Shown here piece after piece: positions 1 to 10,189 of a stretch of DNA of 64,000 bases. The stretch's first letter is position 1. The number at the start of each line of letters is the position of its first letter. The notes below the pieces were generated by a model. The model was not told where the DNA came from. It worked only from the letters and a program-made list of their open reading frames with translations, and ran no database searches. Source of the DNA: an uncultured Aquimarina sp. (lineage in GTDB: Bacteria > Bacteroidota > Bacteroidia > Flavobacteriales > Flavobacteriaceae); NCBI GenBank assembly GCA_947498935.1, contig CANMMM010000009.1, positions 103,964 through 167,963 of the forward strand, given 5' to 3'. Made by a program: the position numbers and the translations under genes.

Positions 1-20
1 GATATGATACGAGTAGTTCA

Positions 21-122
21 GGGCGTTTCCCCCGATTCAGATCGGGGGTCGGGCTATCCGCTATATCTTTTTTGTTTTTTTAAAAGGAAAACAAAAAAGG
101 ATGCCGCTGCTATCCCTAACGC
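21..122. repeat. Palindromic dispersed intergenic repeat, copy 1
   Basis: The copy begins GGGCGTT and ends CCCTAACGC, the two ends shared by all five copies in this window. Inside are two hairpins: CCCCCGAT/ATCGGGGG, and a CTTTTTTGTTTTTT/AAAACAAAAAAGG arm followed by GATGCCGCTGCTATCC. It lies upstream of the CusB-like gene. It encodes nothing visible and may be a structured RNA or a mobile palindromic element. Confidence 0.8.
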
Positions 123-212
123 AGTAAAAAAACAGTTTACATCATCAGCTATGTATGCTATGAAGTGTAATCATTAAATATTATTGTAGAACCCCATTAA
201 AATAGACCACAG

Positions 213-1895
213 ATGAAAAAAAAGTTAGCATACCTACTTATCACCCTTATCATAGGGATGCTCATAGGCGCTAAGTGGTTTAGCCCTTCACCTACAGCCG
301 TACACACGGATCATCCGCCAGAGGAACACCAACAGTGGACATGTGCCATGCACCCACAGATTCAAAAAAGTACCCAAGGCAATTGTCCCATATGCGGTAT
401 GGCATTAACACTGATGCAACAGGAGGCTAGCGATAGTAGCCAAGAGCAATTCACGATGACTAAAACAGCCATGGCATTGGCTAATATACAAACATCAGTA
501 GTAAGCGCGGCTACCCCCACTACCCAACGATTACAATTATCAGGAACGATCAGAGAAAATGAAAAAACACAATCCGTAGTTGTCAGTCATTTTGCAGGAA
601 GAATCGAAAAACTATACGTAAAATCCATCGGAGAAACCATACGCAAAGGACAACTGATAGCCATGCTATATGCGCCAGAATTGGTCACCGCTCAGCAAGA
701 ATTACTCACTGCGGCAGCTATCAAGCAGTCCCAACCCGCTTTGTACAATGCGGTGCGCAAAAAACTAAAAATCAAAAAAATTACCGAAGCCCAAATAACC
801 GCTATAGAAACCACAGGTAAAATACAAGAAGCCTTTCCTATATACGCCCATTTCTCGGGAGTGGTCACAGCACAAATGGTCAAAGAAGGAGACCATGTAA
901 GCAGTGGGCAAGCCTTATACCATGTTTCGGATCTCTCTACAGTATGGGCTACTTTCGATGTGTATGAACATCAAATGGTCAGTGTGCAAAAAGGACAATC
1001 CATAGAAGTAACCGCTAGTGCCTATCCCAATATGAATATAACAGCCACACTATCTTTTGTAGATCCCGTAGTTAATCCAGCTACGCAGATCGCCACAGCC
1101 AGAGCTGTAGTGTCCAATACTACTAACCGCCTAAAACCAGGTATGTTTATAGAAGGGGAGTTACTTCAAGCAATAGCAAAAGATACAACGCAGATTCATA
1201 TTCCTGCTAGTGCCGTACTATGGACAGGAAAAAAATCATTGGTATATGTAAAAGTCGCAGCGCATCCCATCACTTTTGCATACAGAGAAGTATTATTAGG
1301 TACGAAACAAGGTGCTTACTATCCAATCCTCAGTGGACTCCAAGTGGGAGAAGAGATCGTAACACATGGTGCTTTTACCGTTGATGCAGCAGCACAATTA
1401 GCAGGAAAAAAATCAATGATTCATTCAGTAGCTGCTAGTACACCAGTCACTAATACAATACCAATAGCATTCCGAAAATCCTTTACCGCCAGTTTATCAC
1501 ATTATTTCCTGCTCAAGAATGCCTTAGTATCGGATGATACACAAGTAGCTACTACACAAGCGACACATTGGTTATCGGCATTACGTCAGTTAGAAGTTAC
1601 TCATGCCGATGCAGTGTCTCAGATCCCCCTTCATGAGGTGATCATAGCAGTGGAAGCGCTGTCCAAGTTGCAAGAGATTAATGATCAGCGCGCAAAATTT
1701 GTAACCATAAATCAAGCAATGCTACCATGGATACAAACAGTATATGCAGATTCGAAAGCACTGTATATACAACACTGTCCCATGGCTAATAATGATCAAG
1801 GAGCCAGTTGGATAAGCCAAGAAAAACAAATCCGAAATTCGTATTTTGGTATGCAGATGCTTTCTTGTGGGAGTGTCGTAGAGGTATTGCAGTAA
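213..1895 (+). CDS. cusB: CusB-type RND efflux periplasmic adaptor with metal-binding and DUF3347 domains
   Basis: This is the membrane-fusion (adaptor) subunit of a heavy-metal RND exporter, probably for copper or silver. It links the inner-membrane pump to an outer-membrane TolC-type channel. Residues 1-23 form a signal anchor. Residues 42-68 are the heavy-metal-binding domain with TCAMHPQI and CPICGM. The middle holds the biotinyl-lipoyl-like and beta-barrel adaptor modules (residues about 110-400). The C-terminus, from about 430, matches DUF3347 and ends in CPMANNDQGASW...NSYFGMQMLSCG. At 560 aa it has full length for this fused form. No pump gene follows, so partners would lie to the left, beyond the window. 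The 5' flank is a dispersed repeat. Family assignment is firm; the metal is inferred. Confidence 0.85.
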   Translation: MKKKLAYLLITLIIGMLIGAKWFSPSPTAVHTDHPPEEHQQWTCAMHPQIQKSTQGNCPICGMALTLMQQEASDSSQEQFTMTKTAMALANIQTSVVSAATPTTQRLQLSGTIRENEKTQSVVVSHFAGRIEKLYVKSIGETIRKGQLIAMLYAPELVTAQQELLTAAAIKQSQPALYNAVRKKLKIKKITEAQITAIETTGKIQEAFPIYAHFSGVVTAQMVKEGDHVSSGQALYHVSDLSTVWATFDVYEHQMVSVQKGQSIEVTASAYPNMNITATLSFVDPVVNPATQIATARAVVSNTTNRLKPGMFIEGELLQAIAKDTTQIHIPASAVLWTGKKSLVYVKVAAHPITFAYREVLLGTKQGAYYPILSGLQVGEEIVTHGAFTVDAAAQLAGKKSMIHSVAASTPVTNTIPIAFRKSFTASLSHYFLLKNALVSDDTQVATTQATHWLSALRQLEVTHADAVSQIPLHEVIIAVEALSKLQEINDQRAKFVTINQAMLPWIQTVYADSKALYIQHCPMANNDQGASWISQEKQIRNSYFGMQMLSCGSVVEVLQ

Positions 1896-1956
1896 CTATT
1901 TTTAGAGGTTTTTTGTTGTAAATCAATTGGTTGGGTGTCTCTCTCCATGTTTTTAG

Positions 1957-1990
1957 TTGGTAAAAATTCCTCAAAAACACCGTATATTTG
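1957..1990 (+). promoter_or_regulatory. Candidate Bacteroidota promoter for the dipeptidase gene
   Basis: TTG at 1957-1959 and TATATTTG at 1983-1990 are separated by 23 bases. This fits the -33/-7 pattern TTTG-N19-23-TAnnTTTG. It would give a leader of about 160 bases before the ATG at 2156. Confidence 0.4.
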
Positions 1991-2155
1991 CAGTATAAGT
2001 AGGTGATAGCCTACTTTATCGGGAAAAAATTGGATACATTCATGTAGTACTTGTTGACTACAAAAAAACAGCTAGGGGTGGTTGTTTTAGTGTAAGTATA
2101 AGCAATGGGAAGTGCTACAATGCGATGCTATCTAATGCAACAAAAACAGCATTAT

Positions 2156-2917
2156 ATGGTAAAAAAACTACTCTTCATTACATTTCTGGTCACCATAGTA
2201 TCTTGTCAGGAGGCAAAAGTCACACCTGTATTAAGTACGAGTACGCTAGCATTACTCGAAAAATCAAAATTACTACAAGAACGGGCCTTGCAATTAGAAC
2301 AAAAAGTACAATCCTATCAAGCGACCTATGATACGATAGAGGTAGGAGCAGCATTACTAACAGCGCTTAGTGACGATGCCTTTGTAGATGTAGAAAAAAT
2401 ATCGACCAATTTTATATTGGACATAAAATACGCTACAAACGATAATTTTCTAAACGAAGCCGTGTATTCCTGTGCCAAATGTTATGTGCGAGCTAAGATG
2501 GCAAAAGCATTGTACGCGGTAAGTAAAAAATTCATGAAACTAGGCTATCGCATCAAGTTGTTTGACTGTTATCGTCCATACAGCGTACAGAAAGCGATGT
2601 GGAAGCTGTACCCAAATCCTGGCTATGTAGCAGACCCTAAAGGAGGTTCTATTCATAATAGAGGCGCAGCGGTAGATATGACACTCACCGATCTTACAGG
2701 ACAAGAACTCGATATGGGGACGGCATTCGATCATTTTGGGAGAGAAGCCAATCATACCTATACCCAATTACCAGCGGCAGTATTGGCTAATAGAAAACTA
2801 TTGCGTAGCACCATGGAAGCACAAGGGTTTTCAATCATCAGAACCGAATGGTGGCATTATAATTATAAAACAACCCCTAGATTTCCTATTGCTGATTTTA
2901 GATGGGAGTGTGAGTAA
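2156..2917 (+). CDS. D-Ala-D-Ala dipeptidase, VanX/DdpX family (M15D) lipoprotein
   Basis: Predicted zinc D-alanyl-D-alanine dipeptidase acting in the periplasm on peptidoglycan-derived dipeptides. I chose the ATG at 2156 because it starts a clean lipoprotein signal (MVKKLLFITFLVTIVSC); in-frame ATGs at 2105, 2120 and 2135 only add a polar extension. A short coiled-coil linker (about residues 25-60) follows. The catalytic part shows SIHNRGAAVDMTL (zinc His and Asp, SxHxxGxAxD motif) and EWWHY (catalytic Glu, zinc His). There are no vancomycin-resistance neighbours, so a recycling or turnover role is more likely than resistance. It converges on groEL across a strong terminator. Confidence 0.85.
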   Translation: MVKKLLFITFLVTIVSCQEAKVTPVLSTSTLALLEKSKLLQERALQLEQKVQSYQATYDTIEVGAALLTALSDDAFVDVEKISTNFILDIKYATNDNFLNEAVYSCAKCYVRAKMAKALYAVSKKFMKLGYRIKLFDCYRPYSVQKAMWKLYPNPGYVADPKGGSIHNRGAAVDMTLTDLTGQELDMGTAFDHFGREANHTYTQLPAAVLANRKLLRSTMEAQGFSIIRTEWWHYNYKTTPRFPIADFRWECE

Positions 2918-2934
2918 GTAACAGGCATCAGTCT

Positions 2935-2974
2935 TAAAAAAACAAATCCCGTTTCTAATATAGAAACGGGATTT
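2935..2974 (-). terminator. groESL terminator (probably bidirectional)
   Basis: A 13-bp perfect stem (AAATCCCGTTTCT at 2944-2956 with its complement at 2962-2974) has a 5-base loop. On the minus strand a T-run follows it (A-run at 2935-2942 on the plus strand). It lies between the converging dipeptidase and groEL genes. Confidence 0.85.
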
Positions 2975-2999
2975 GAGTAGTATTGTTAGGTGTATGAGA

Positions 3000-4652
<1,653 letters not shown>

Positions 4653-4714
4653 TTAAAATGATTCTGGAGTAGTATACCAGAATAGTTGATTTGTGATTGC
4701 TTATTGATTCAGCC

Positions 4715-4990
4715 TTATACAATCGCTAGGATATCCTCCTCGCGCATGATTAAATAATCTTTCCCTTCTAATTTTAGTTCAGTACCAGAATATTTTCCGT
4801 AAAGCACGGTGTCACCAACTTTAACGGTCATCTCATAATCCTTTTTGCCATTACCTACAGCGGCAACTTTCCCTTTTTGTTGTTTTTCTTGAGCCGAGTC
4901 AGGAATGAAAAGTCCTGATGCTGTTTGTGTTTCCGCAGGAAGTGGCTCTACAACTACGCGATCTGAAAGAGGTTTAATATTTACTCCCAT
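4715..4990 (-). CDS. groES: Co-chaperonin GroES (10 kDa, Hsp10)
   Basis: This is the lid of the GroEL chamber. At 91 aa it shows the family features [12 protein letters not shown] near the N-terminus, the mobile loop ([14 protein letters not shown]) and the C-terminal [27 protein letters not shown] region. It is the first gene of groESL. An element upstream resembles a sigma-54-type site (see the promoter entry). Confidence 0.98.
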   Translation of the reverse strand: MGVNIKPLSDRVVVEPLPAETQTASGLFIPDSAQEKQQKGKVAAVGNGKKDYEMTVKVGDTVLYGKYSGTELKLEGKDYLIMREEDILAIV

Positions 4991-5044
4991 TATGATTAGT
5001 TTTTATGAATTTTTAAAAATTTACTTTTTCGATACAGCACATAT

Positions 5045-5060
5045 TTCAGAAATTATGCCA
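5045..5060 (-). promoter_or_regulatory. Possible sigma-54-like promoter of groESL
   Basis: On the minus strand, TGGCATAATTTCTGAA lies 55 bases upstream of the groES start. It matches the -24 half (TGGCA) of the sigma-54 consensus, but the -12 half reads CTGAA instead of TTGCA. That is a poor match, so this is only a candidate. A sigma-54 activator gene is nearby (6953-8218). Confidence 0.25.
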
Positions 5061-5083
5061 GCACTGTAATACTGACAAATTGA

Positions 5084-5118
5084 AACAAAAAATGCCGACT
5101 GTATGACAAGTCGGCATT
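5084..5118 (-). terminator. Terminator downstream of secG
   Basis: AATGCCGACT (5091-5100) pairs perfectly with AGTCGGCATT (5109-5118) around an 8-base loop. On the minus strand the stem is followed by TTTTGTTT. It closes the miaB-to-secG gene run and separates it from groESL. Confidence 0.8.
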
Positions 5119-5142
5119 GTATGCTGTATTTTTAGAAATGAC

Positions 5143-5487
5143 TTACTCAGCAGGTGCTGCAGCTTTGTCATCGGTAGTAGTAGGAATGGCAGCAGGAGTA
5201 TCAATAGCCTCTGTGTCATTGGTATCTACTGTAGTGTCTTCGCTACCAGTACCATTCATTAAATCGATATTCGATACTAAGATAAGTACTAATAAAAGTG
5301 TGGCCAGTGCCCATGTACTTTTATCAAGAAAGTCAGTTGTTTTCTTTACACCGCCTAATTGCTGCGTACCTCCGCCACCAAAAGAAGAAGATAATCCACC
5401 ACCTTTTGGATTCTGAACCATGATTACTACGATGAGTAGAAAGGCTACGATGACGATCAGTACTAAAAAAATTGTAAATGTTGTCAT
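5143..5487 (-). CDS. secG: Preprotein translocase subunit SecG
   Basis: Small inner-membrane subunit of the SecYEG translocon. Two hydrophobic segments (residues about 2-24 and 54-74) flank the conserved cytoplasmic loop MVQNPKGGGLSSSFGGGGTQQLGG. The acidic Ala/Thr/Asp-rich tail after residue 80 is common in Bacteroidota. It ends the minus-strand run from miaB and lies 9 bases after the TPR-like gene, so it is likely cotranscribed with it. Confidence 0.92.
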   Translation of the reverse strand: MTTFTIFLVLIVIVAFLLIVVIMVQNPKGGGLSSSFGGGGTQQLGGVKKTTDFLDKSTWALATLLLVLILVSNIDLMNGTGSEDTTVDTNDTEAIDTPAAIPTTTDDKAAAPAE

Positions 5488-5496
5488 TATAATATT

Positions 5497-6417
5497 TTAT
5501 TTATTTTCGTGTATTTTCTCTATTGCCCGAATTTGGTCTGCAAAGAAACCACTTTTTTCGGGATTTTTCAAAATTAATATTTTATATGCCTGAATTGCTT
5601 GTTTGTACTTCTTCTGTGCAAGATAGACTCTAGCTAAGGTTTCGGTCATCAATTCATCTGGTGTAACGGTATGTTCGTTTGCTAAATTGCGTGAAGGGCT
5701 ATTTTTATCTGCGGGTTTTATTTTGGGATTATTGGCTATAAACTCGTCAATCAGCTCGAACTTCTCTTGCTGAGCAGTAGGGGGTGCTGTTGTTTCTACA
5801 GTTTCCTCTATTGCTTCTTCTGTAGCTTCTTCTGTAGCTTCTTCGGGAGTGGCGTTTGTAGCGTCAATTGGTTGGATTGAGGTGATTTTTAACCATTCGC
5901 TAAAAGAGTGCGTTTCTTTTTTGTCAAACTCAAGTGGCGTATCGATGGCCAACATAGAAGTCGCTTCTTCATGCGTAATAGCTGTCTCATCAACAGCTTT
6001 TTCGATGTCTTCTTTAGAAGAAAATAAGGCAGGATTAAGCACCTTCTCAGCTTCTTGTATGTCCATGTCCACCGCATCATCCATAGCGATTCGAGCTAAT
6101 GCTTTTACCTCTTCTGGGTCAATCACTCCGATTTGATCTGGTGTTTTTGGTGGAGTGCTAGTGGTGGGTGTTGGCTCTTGGAATAGCGGAGAGGTGATAT
6201 AATCAAACAATACACTGCGGTCTACAGTATAGGCGGCGGTTGTTTTGAGTTCTTGATTGTATCTAAAACTTCCTTGTTCTTTGAGTCCTTTGAGTAGTAT
6301 AGGTCTGATCGACTGGAAATACGGAAACTCCTTGCTAATCTTGGCCAAGGCATCAGTTTGAGCTTCGCTGATCGAAGCTGGATGTTGTAATAGATGTGCG
6401 AGTTCTTTAATGGTCAC
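5497..6417 (-). CDS. Hypothetical protein with C-terminal TPR-like repeat
   Basis: Cytoplasmic protein of 306 aa with no signal peptide or membrane segment. The N-terminal 60 residues are helical. The middle (about 90-230) is low-complexity, acidic and Thr/Glu-rich, with an EEATEEATEEAIEE stretch. The C-terminus (about 255-300) resembles one or two TPR units (TLARVYLAQKKYKQAIQAYK). It lies 12 bases after lptE and 9 before secG. This order is conserved in flavobacteria; the function is unknown. Confidence 0.8.
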   Translation of the reverse strand: MTIKELAHLLQHPASISEAQTDALAKISKEFPYFQSIRPILLKGLKEQGSFRYNQELKTTAAYTVDRSVLFDYITSPLFQEPTPTTSTPPKTPDQIGVIDPEEVKALARIAMDDAVDMDIQEAEKVLNPALFSSKEDIEKAVDETAITHEEATSMLAIDTPLEFDKKETHSFSEWLKITSIQPIDATNATPEEATEEATEEAIEETVETTAPPTAQQEKFELIDEFIANNPKIKPADKNSPSRNLANEHTVTPDELMTETLARVYLAQKKYKQAIQAYKILILKNPEKSGFFADQIRAIEKIHENK

Positions 6418-6429
6418 GATGTTATGGTT

Positions 6430-6930
6430 TTACCACTTGGCAAGTGTAGCGTTTAGGATGTCTTGTGTGATACGCTCGTAAATAACAGCGATGGCTTGAT
6501 CTCGAATACTGGTCTCTGGTTGCGAAGCACCAAAGTCAAAGAAAAAAGAGAACTGTTGTTCCATGTCCTCATCAGGATTTTTGGTGTCATAAAAACGTAC
6601 ATTAATCGCTACCGTTAATCGGTTTTGAGCAGCGGTGTTTTGTGCGGTCGCATTGGTAGGTGCTACGTAGTATTGTACAATCTCTCCTTCGTAGATGAGG
6701 TCTGCATCAGAGGTAACTAAATTCAGATTGGTTTGGTTTAGAATCAAATCTTGTAACTGATTGGTAAAGGTTTGGTCAATACCAGGGATGATAATAGGTG
6801 CTTGATTCTGAAAAAAGTTGACCTGAAAAGAAGTCGCAGTGGTATTGATACCACTAAAAGAGTATGCACCACAGCCTTGTAGTACTACAATTGCGATCAT
6901 GCTGATAAGGATGTATGTTACTTTTTTCAT
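6430..6930 (-). CDS. lptE: LptE-family LPS assembly lipoprotein
   Basis: Outer-membrane lipoprotein thought to partner LptD in lipopolysaccharide insertion. The lipobox lies in MKKVTYILISMIAIVVLQGCG (Cys20). The Bacteroidota LptE pattern follows: YSFSGI, then FFQNQAPIIIPGIDQTFTNQLQDLI and DLIYEGEIVQYYVAP. At 166 aa the length fits. It lies 22 bases after the sigma-54 activator gene and 12 before the TPR gene, so it is likely in the same transcript. Confidence 0.85.
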   Translation of the reverse strand: MKKVTYILISMIAIVVLQGCGAYSFSGINTTATSFQVNFFQNQAPIIIPGIDQTFTNQLQDLILNQTNLNLVTSDADLIYEGEIVQYYVAPTNATAQNTAAQNRLTVAINVRFYDTKNPDEDMEQQFSFFFDFGASQPETSIRDQAIAVIYERITQDILNATLAKW

Positions 6931-6952
6931 ATAATATGTATAATATTGTTTT

Positions 6953-8218
6953 TTAAAGATCGTATTGTTTGATTTTTCGATAGAGCGTACGTTCGCTAAT
7001 TCCTAGTTCTTCGGCAGCCGCTTTGCGCTTTCCTCTATGGCGTTCCAGTGATTTTTTGATCAATTCCAGTTCTTTGTCATGGAGGGATAGTGTTTCTTCT
7101 TCTTCGATCTCTTCTGCAAAATGATATTTGTCTTCTTCTTTAGGAATAGAGACACTAGGAGATTCTATTTGTAGTACCTCTGTAGTAGGGGTGCTAACTG
7201 TTTCTTCAAAACGAATGGTTTCTTCTTTGTCCTCTCGATATATTTTACGGATCAGTCCTTCGTTTTCTTTTTGTACTTCTTGGGAATTACCGCTTTGCAT
7301 TAATTCCATAGTCAGTTTCTTGAGATCATTCAGGTCATTCTTCATATCGAAGAGTACTTTGTATAAAATCTCCCGTTCGTTGCTAAAGTCAGATTCTTTT
7401 TTGTCCGATGCCACTACGGCAGGTAGATTACTACCTATATTGGGCAGGTATCCTCTGAGTGTAACCGCAGAAATACTTCTGTTTTGTTCAAGGACTGATA
7501 TTTGCTCGGCGATGTTGCGTAATTGCCTGATATTTCCACTCCAATGGTATTTTTCTAATAATACTACGGCATCTTCTTGTAGTCGAATGGTGGGCATCTT
7601 GTACTTAGTAGCAAAATCAGCTGCAAATTTTCTAAATAAAAGATGGATATCCTCATTGCGATCACGAAGTGGAGGGAGTAAAATTTCTACGGTGCTAAGG
7701 CGGTAGTATAAATCCTCTCTAAACTTTTCTTTTTTGATAGCCTCAAACATGTTTACGTTTGTGGCTGCTACAATACGAACATCTGTTTTTTGTACTTTAG
7801 AAGACCCTACTTTGATAAACTCTCCGTTTTCTAATACCCGTAATAAGCGCACTTGTGTAGTAAGGGGTAGTTCACCTACTTCGTCTAAGAAGATGGTACC
7901 TCCGTCGGCTACCTCGAAATAGCCACTACGCGCAGCAGTAGCGCCTGTAAAGGCTCCTTTTTCGTGTCCGAAGAGTTCACTGTCTATGGTTCCTTCGGGG
8001 ATAGCACCACAGTTTACGGCGATGTATTTTCCGTGTTTGCGGTGTGATAGCGAGTGAATAATTTTTGGTAAACTTTCTTTTCCAACGCCACTCTCTCCAG
8101 TAACCAACACAGAAATATCGGTAGGGGCTACCTGAATAGCTTTTTCGATGGCACGATTGAGCTTTGGGTCATTCCCAATAATCCCAAATCGTTGTTTAGT
8201 AGCTTGTACTGATTCCAT
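6953..8218 (-). CDS. Sigma-54-dependent transcriptional activator (AAA+ / Fis HTH)
   Basis: Enhancer-binding protein that remodels sigma-54 RNA polymerase. The AAA+ domain starts near residue 10 with no receiver or other sensory domain before it. Walker A is GESGVGKE, the sigma-54 contact loop is GAFTGA, Walker B is GTIFLDEVGEL, and the arginine-finger region follows. An acidic linker (about 270-380) precedes a Fis-type HTH at the C-terminus (KAAAEELGISERTLYRKIKQYDL). It follows miaB by 29 bases. With no sensor domain, its activity is probably set by partners or by expression level. The targets are unknown. Confidence 0.93.
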   Translation of the reverse strand: MESVQATKQRFGIIGNDPKLNRAIEKAIQVAPTDISVLVTGESGVGKESLPKIIHSLSHRKHGKYIAVNCGAIPEGTIDSELFGHEKGAFTGATAARSGYFEVADGGTIFLDEVGELPLTTQVRLLRVLENGEFIKVGSSKVQKTDVRIVAATNVNMFEAIKKEKFREDLYYRLSTVEILLPPLRDRNEDIHLLFRKFAADFATKYKMPTIRLQEDAVVLLEKYHWSGNIRQLRNIAEQISVLEQNRSISAVTLRGYLPNIGSNLPAVVASDKKESDFSNEREILYKVLFDMKNDLNDLKKLTMELMQSGNSQEVQKENEGLIRKIYREDKEETIRFEETVSTPTTEVLQIESPSVSIPKEEDKYHFAEEIEEEETLSLHDKELELIKKSLERHRGKRKAAAEELGISERTLYRKIKQYDL

Positions 8219-8247
8219 AGTGTGTGAGCTTCTGGTTTTGTGTTAGA

Positions 8248-9693
8248 CTAGTTGTTTTTCGAATATCCTACAGCTTCTCCTAATAATGTAGCACTGGTGC
8301 ATTCATCGATACGTACCATCACAAAATCTCCAATATTGTAGTTTTCTTTTGGGAATACTGCCACTGTATTTTGGGTAGTTCGTCCGCTCCAATGGGCATC
8401 TGATTTTTTGGATGCTTTTTCGATCAGGACTTCTACGGTTTGCCCTATATAGGCTTGGTGTCGGACGGCACTGTGTTGGCGTTGTAGTTCTATGATCTCG
8501 GCCAATCTTCGTTTTTTTGTAGCCTCGGGCACATCGTCTTCCATCTTTCGTTCTGCAAGTGTGCCAGGTCGCTCGGAATAGGCGAACATGAATCCATAGT
8601 CATATTTTACATATTCCATAAGGGAGAGCGTATCTTGATGATCTGCTTCGGTTTCGGTAGGGAATCCTGTAATGATATCTTGCGATATGGCACAATCAGG
8701 AATCAGTCGTTTGATATTATCGATCAGATCAAAATATTCTTGTCGCGTGTGTAATCGATTCATCTCTTTGAGGATGCGATCACTTCCACTTTGTATAGGT
8801 AGGTGTATGTATTTGCAAATGTTTGGATGTTTGGCCATGACTTCGATCACGTCTAAGGTCATGTCTTGTGGATTAGAAGTGGTGAAGCGCAATCGCGTTT
8901 TTGGGTACTTAGTGGCTGCCATGTCTAATAGTTTGGCAAAGTTGGTAGCGGTTGCTTTTTGGAAATCACTGGCTTTCTCAAAATCTTTTTTGAGGCCTCC
9001 ACCATACCAGAGATAACTGTCTACGTTTTGCCCTAGAAGGGTAATTTCTTTAAAATTATTGTTTACTAAGTCATCGATTTCTTCTAAGATGCTCTGAGGG
9101 TCACGACTACGCTCTCTACCTCTGGTAAAGGGTACCACACAGAAGGTGCACATATTGTCGCATCCTCTGGTAATGGATACAAAAGCAGAGACGCCATTGC
9201 TTTGTAGACGTACTGGAGAAATGTCTGCGTAGGTTTCTTCTTTAGAAAGGATTACATTCACAGCGTTACGTCCTGCATCGACTTCTTCGATCAGATTCGG
9301 AAGGTCTTTGTAGGCATCGGGACCTACTACGAGGTCTACGATTTTTTCTTCTTCTAAAAATTTATTTTTGAGTCGTTCTGCCATGCACCCGAGTACCCCA
9401 ACTTTCATTTTAGGGTTATTTCTTTTGACAGCGTTGTATTTTTCTAGACGTTTTCTAACGGTTTGCTCTGCTTTTTCTCGGATAGAACAGGTATTGACCA
9501 ATACGAGATCAGCATCTTCTAGGTTTTGGGTTGTGTTAAATCCTTCTTTGGCTAGGATGGATGCTACGATTTCACTATCGCTAAAATTCATCTGGCATCC
9601 GTAACTTTCTATAAAGAGCTTTCGTGTATTTTCTTTTTTGCCTTCTAGGGTCAGTGCTTGTCCCTGTATACTTTCGTCAATTGTCTTCTCCAT
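8248..9693 (-). CDS. miaB: tRNA-2-methylthio-N6-dimethylallyladenosine synthase MiaB
   Basis: Radical-SAM methylthiotransferase that adds a methylthio group to i6A37 of tRNAs. The N-terminal UPF0004 domain shows [17 protein letters not shown] and further cluster cysteines in [12 protein letters not shown] and [10 protein letters not shown]. The radical-SAM core has [11 protein letters not shown], and a C-terminal TRAM domain follows. I chose the ATG at 9693 (MEKTIDESI); an in-frame ATG 33 bases upstream adds an atypical extension. It is first of the minus-strand run to secG. Confidence 0.93.
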   Translation of the reverse strand: MEKTIDESIQGQALTLEGKKENTRKLFIESYGCQMNFSDSEIVASILAKEGFNTTQNLEDADLVLVNTCSIREKAEQTVRKRLEKYNAVKRNNPKMKVGVLGCMAERLKNKFLEEEKIVDLVVGPDAYKDLPNLIEEVDAGRNAVNVILSKEETYADISPVRLQSNGVSAFVSITRGCDNMCTFCVVPFTRGRERSRDPQSILEEIDDLVNNNFKEITLLGQNVDSYLWYGGGLKKDFEKASDFQKATATNFAKLLDMAATKYPKTRLRFTTSNPQDMTLDVIEVMAKHPNICKYIHLPIQSGSDRILKEMNRLHTRQEYFDLIDNIKRLIPDCAISQDIITGFPTETEADHQDTLSLMEYVKYDYGFMFAYSERPGTLAERKMEDDVPEATKKRRLAEIIELQRQHSAVRHQAYIGQTVEVLIEKASKKSDAHWSGRTTQNTVAVFPKENYNIGDFVMVRIDECTSATLLGEAVGYSKNN

Positions 9694-10189
9694 GTTTTTT
9701 GTATATCCTTGGTGGATTAAACTCAAATAGTATGCAAAGATACTTTATTCCACTGTTTCTGACAAAGTGGCAGGATGATATTTCTGTAAAACGAGCATGG
9801 TGTTGTTAGCGCGTTAGGGATTGCAGTGGAAATCCCACAGCCCGACCTAAGGAGGAGCGAGGAATTGTAGCGGAAAGCCCGACCCCTTGTGGGTAACGCC
9901 CTGATAAGAAAAAGGAGGGTGATGTGGATGAGAGATATGTTATTATATTGTCAATTTTCGTAAAAAAGGATGTAGTTGTAGAGCTGTTTTATAGCGCCTA
10001 AAAGAGGTGTGTATCTACTATGGATAACGATAAATTTTGAGACAAAAAATCCTGAAATCAAAAAAATCATATACATTTGTTCTGTGCACATACTCGTTTT
10101 TGTGCGATGTATTGCATAACCGAGAGGTTTGCTGGCTAAGAATGCAATGGCTAGTATATACAACTATCAACTGATCAAAAAATAGGATT
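9694..10189. other. Divergent intergenic region between miaB and topA
   Basis: The region holds dispersed repeat copy 2 (9811-9901) and otherwise AT-rich DNA. TACATTTG at 10072-10079 fits a -7 element for topA, but no TTG lies 19-23 bases upstream, so it is weak. Short open frames on both strands show no protein-like signal. Confidence 0.6.
9811..9901. repeat. Palindromic dispersed intergenic repeat, copy 2
   Basis: Reverse orientation relative to copy 1: it begins GCGTTAGGG and ends GGGTAACGCCC. The core variant is GGAATTGTAGCGGAAAGCCCG, the 'CCTCG' type shared with copies 4 and 5. Confidence 0.8.
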
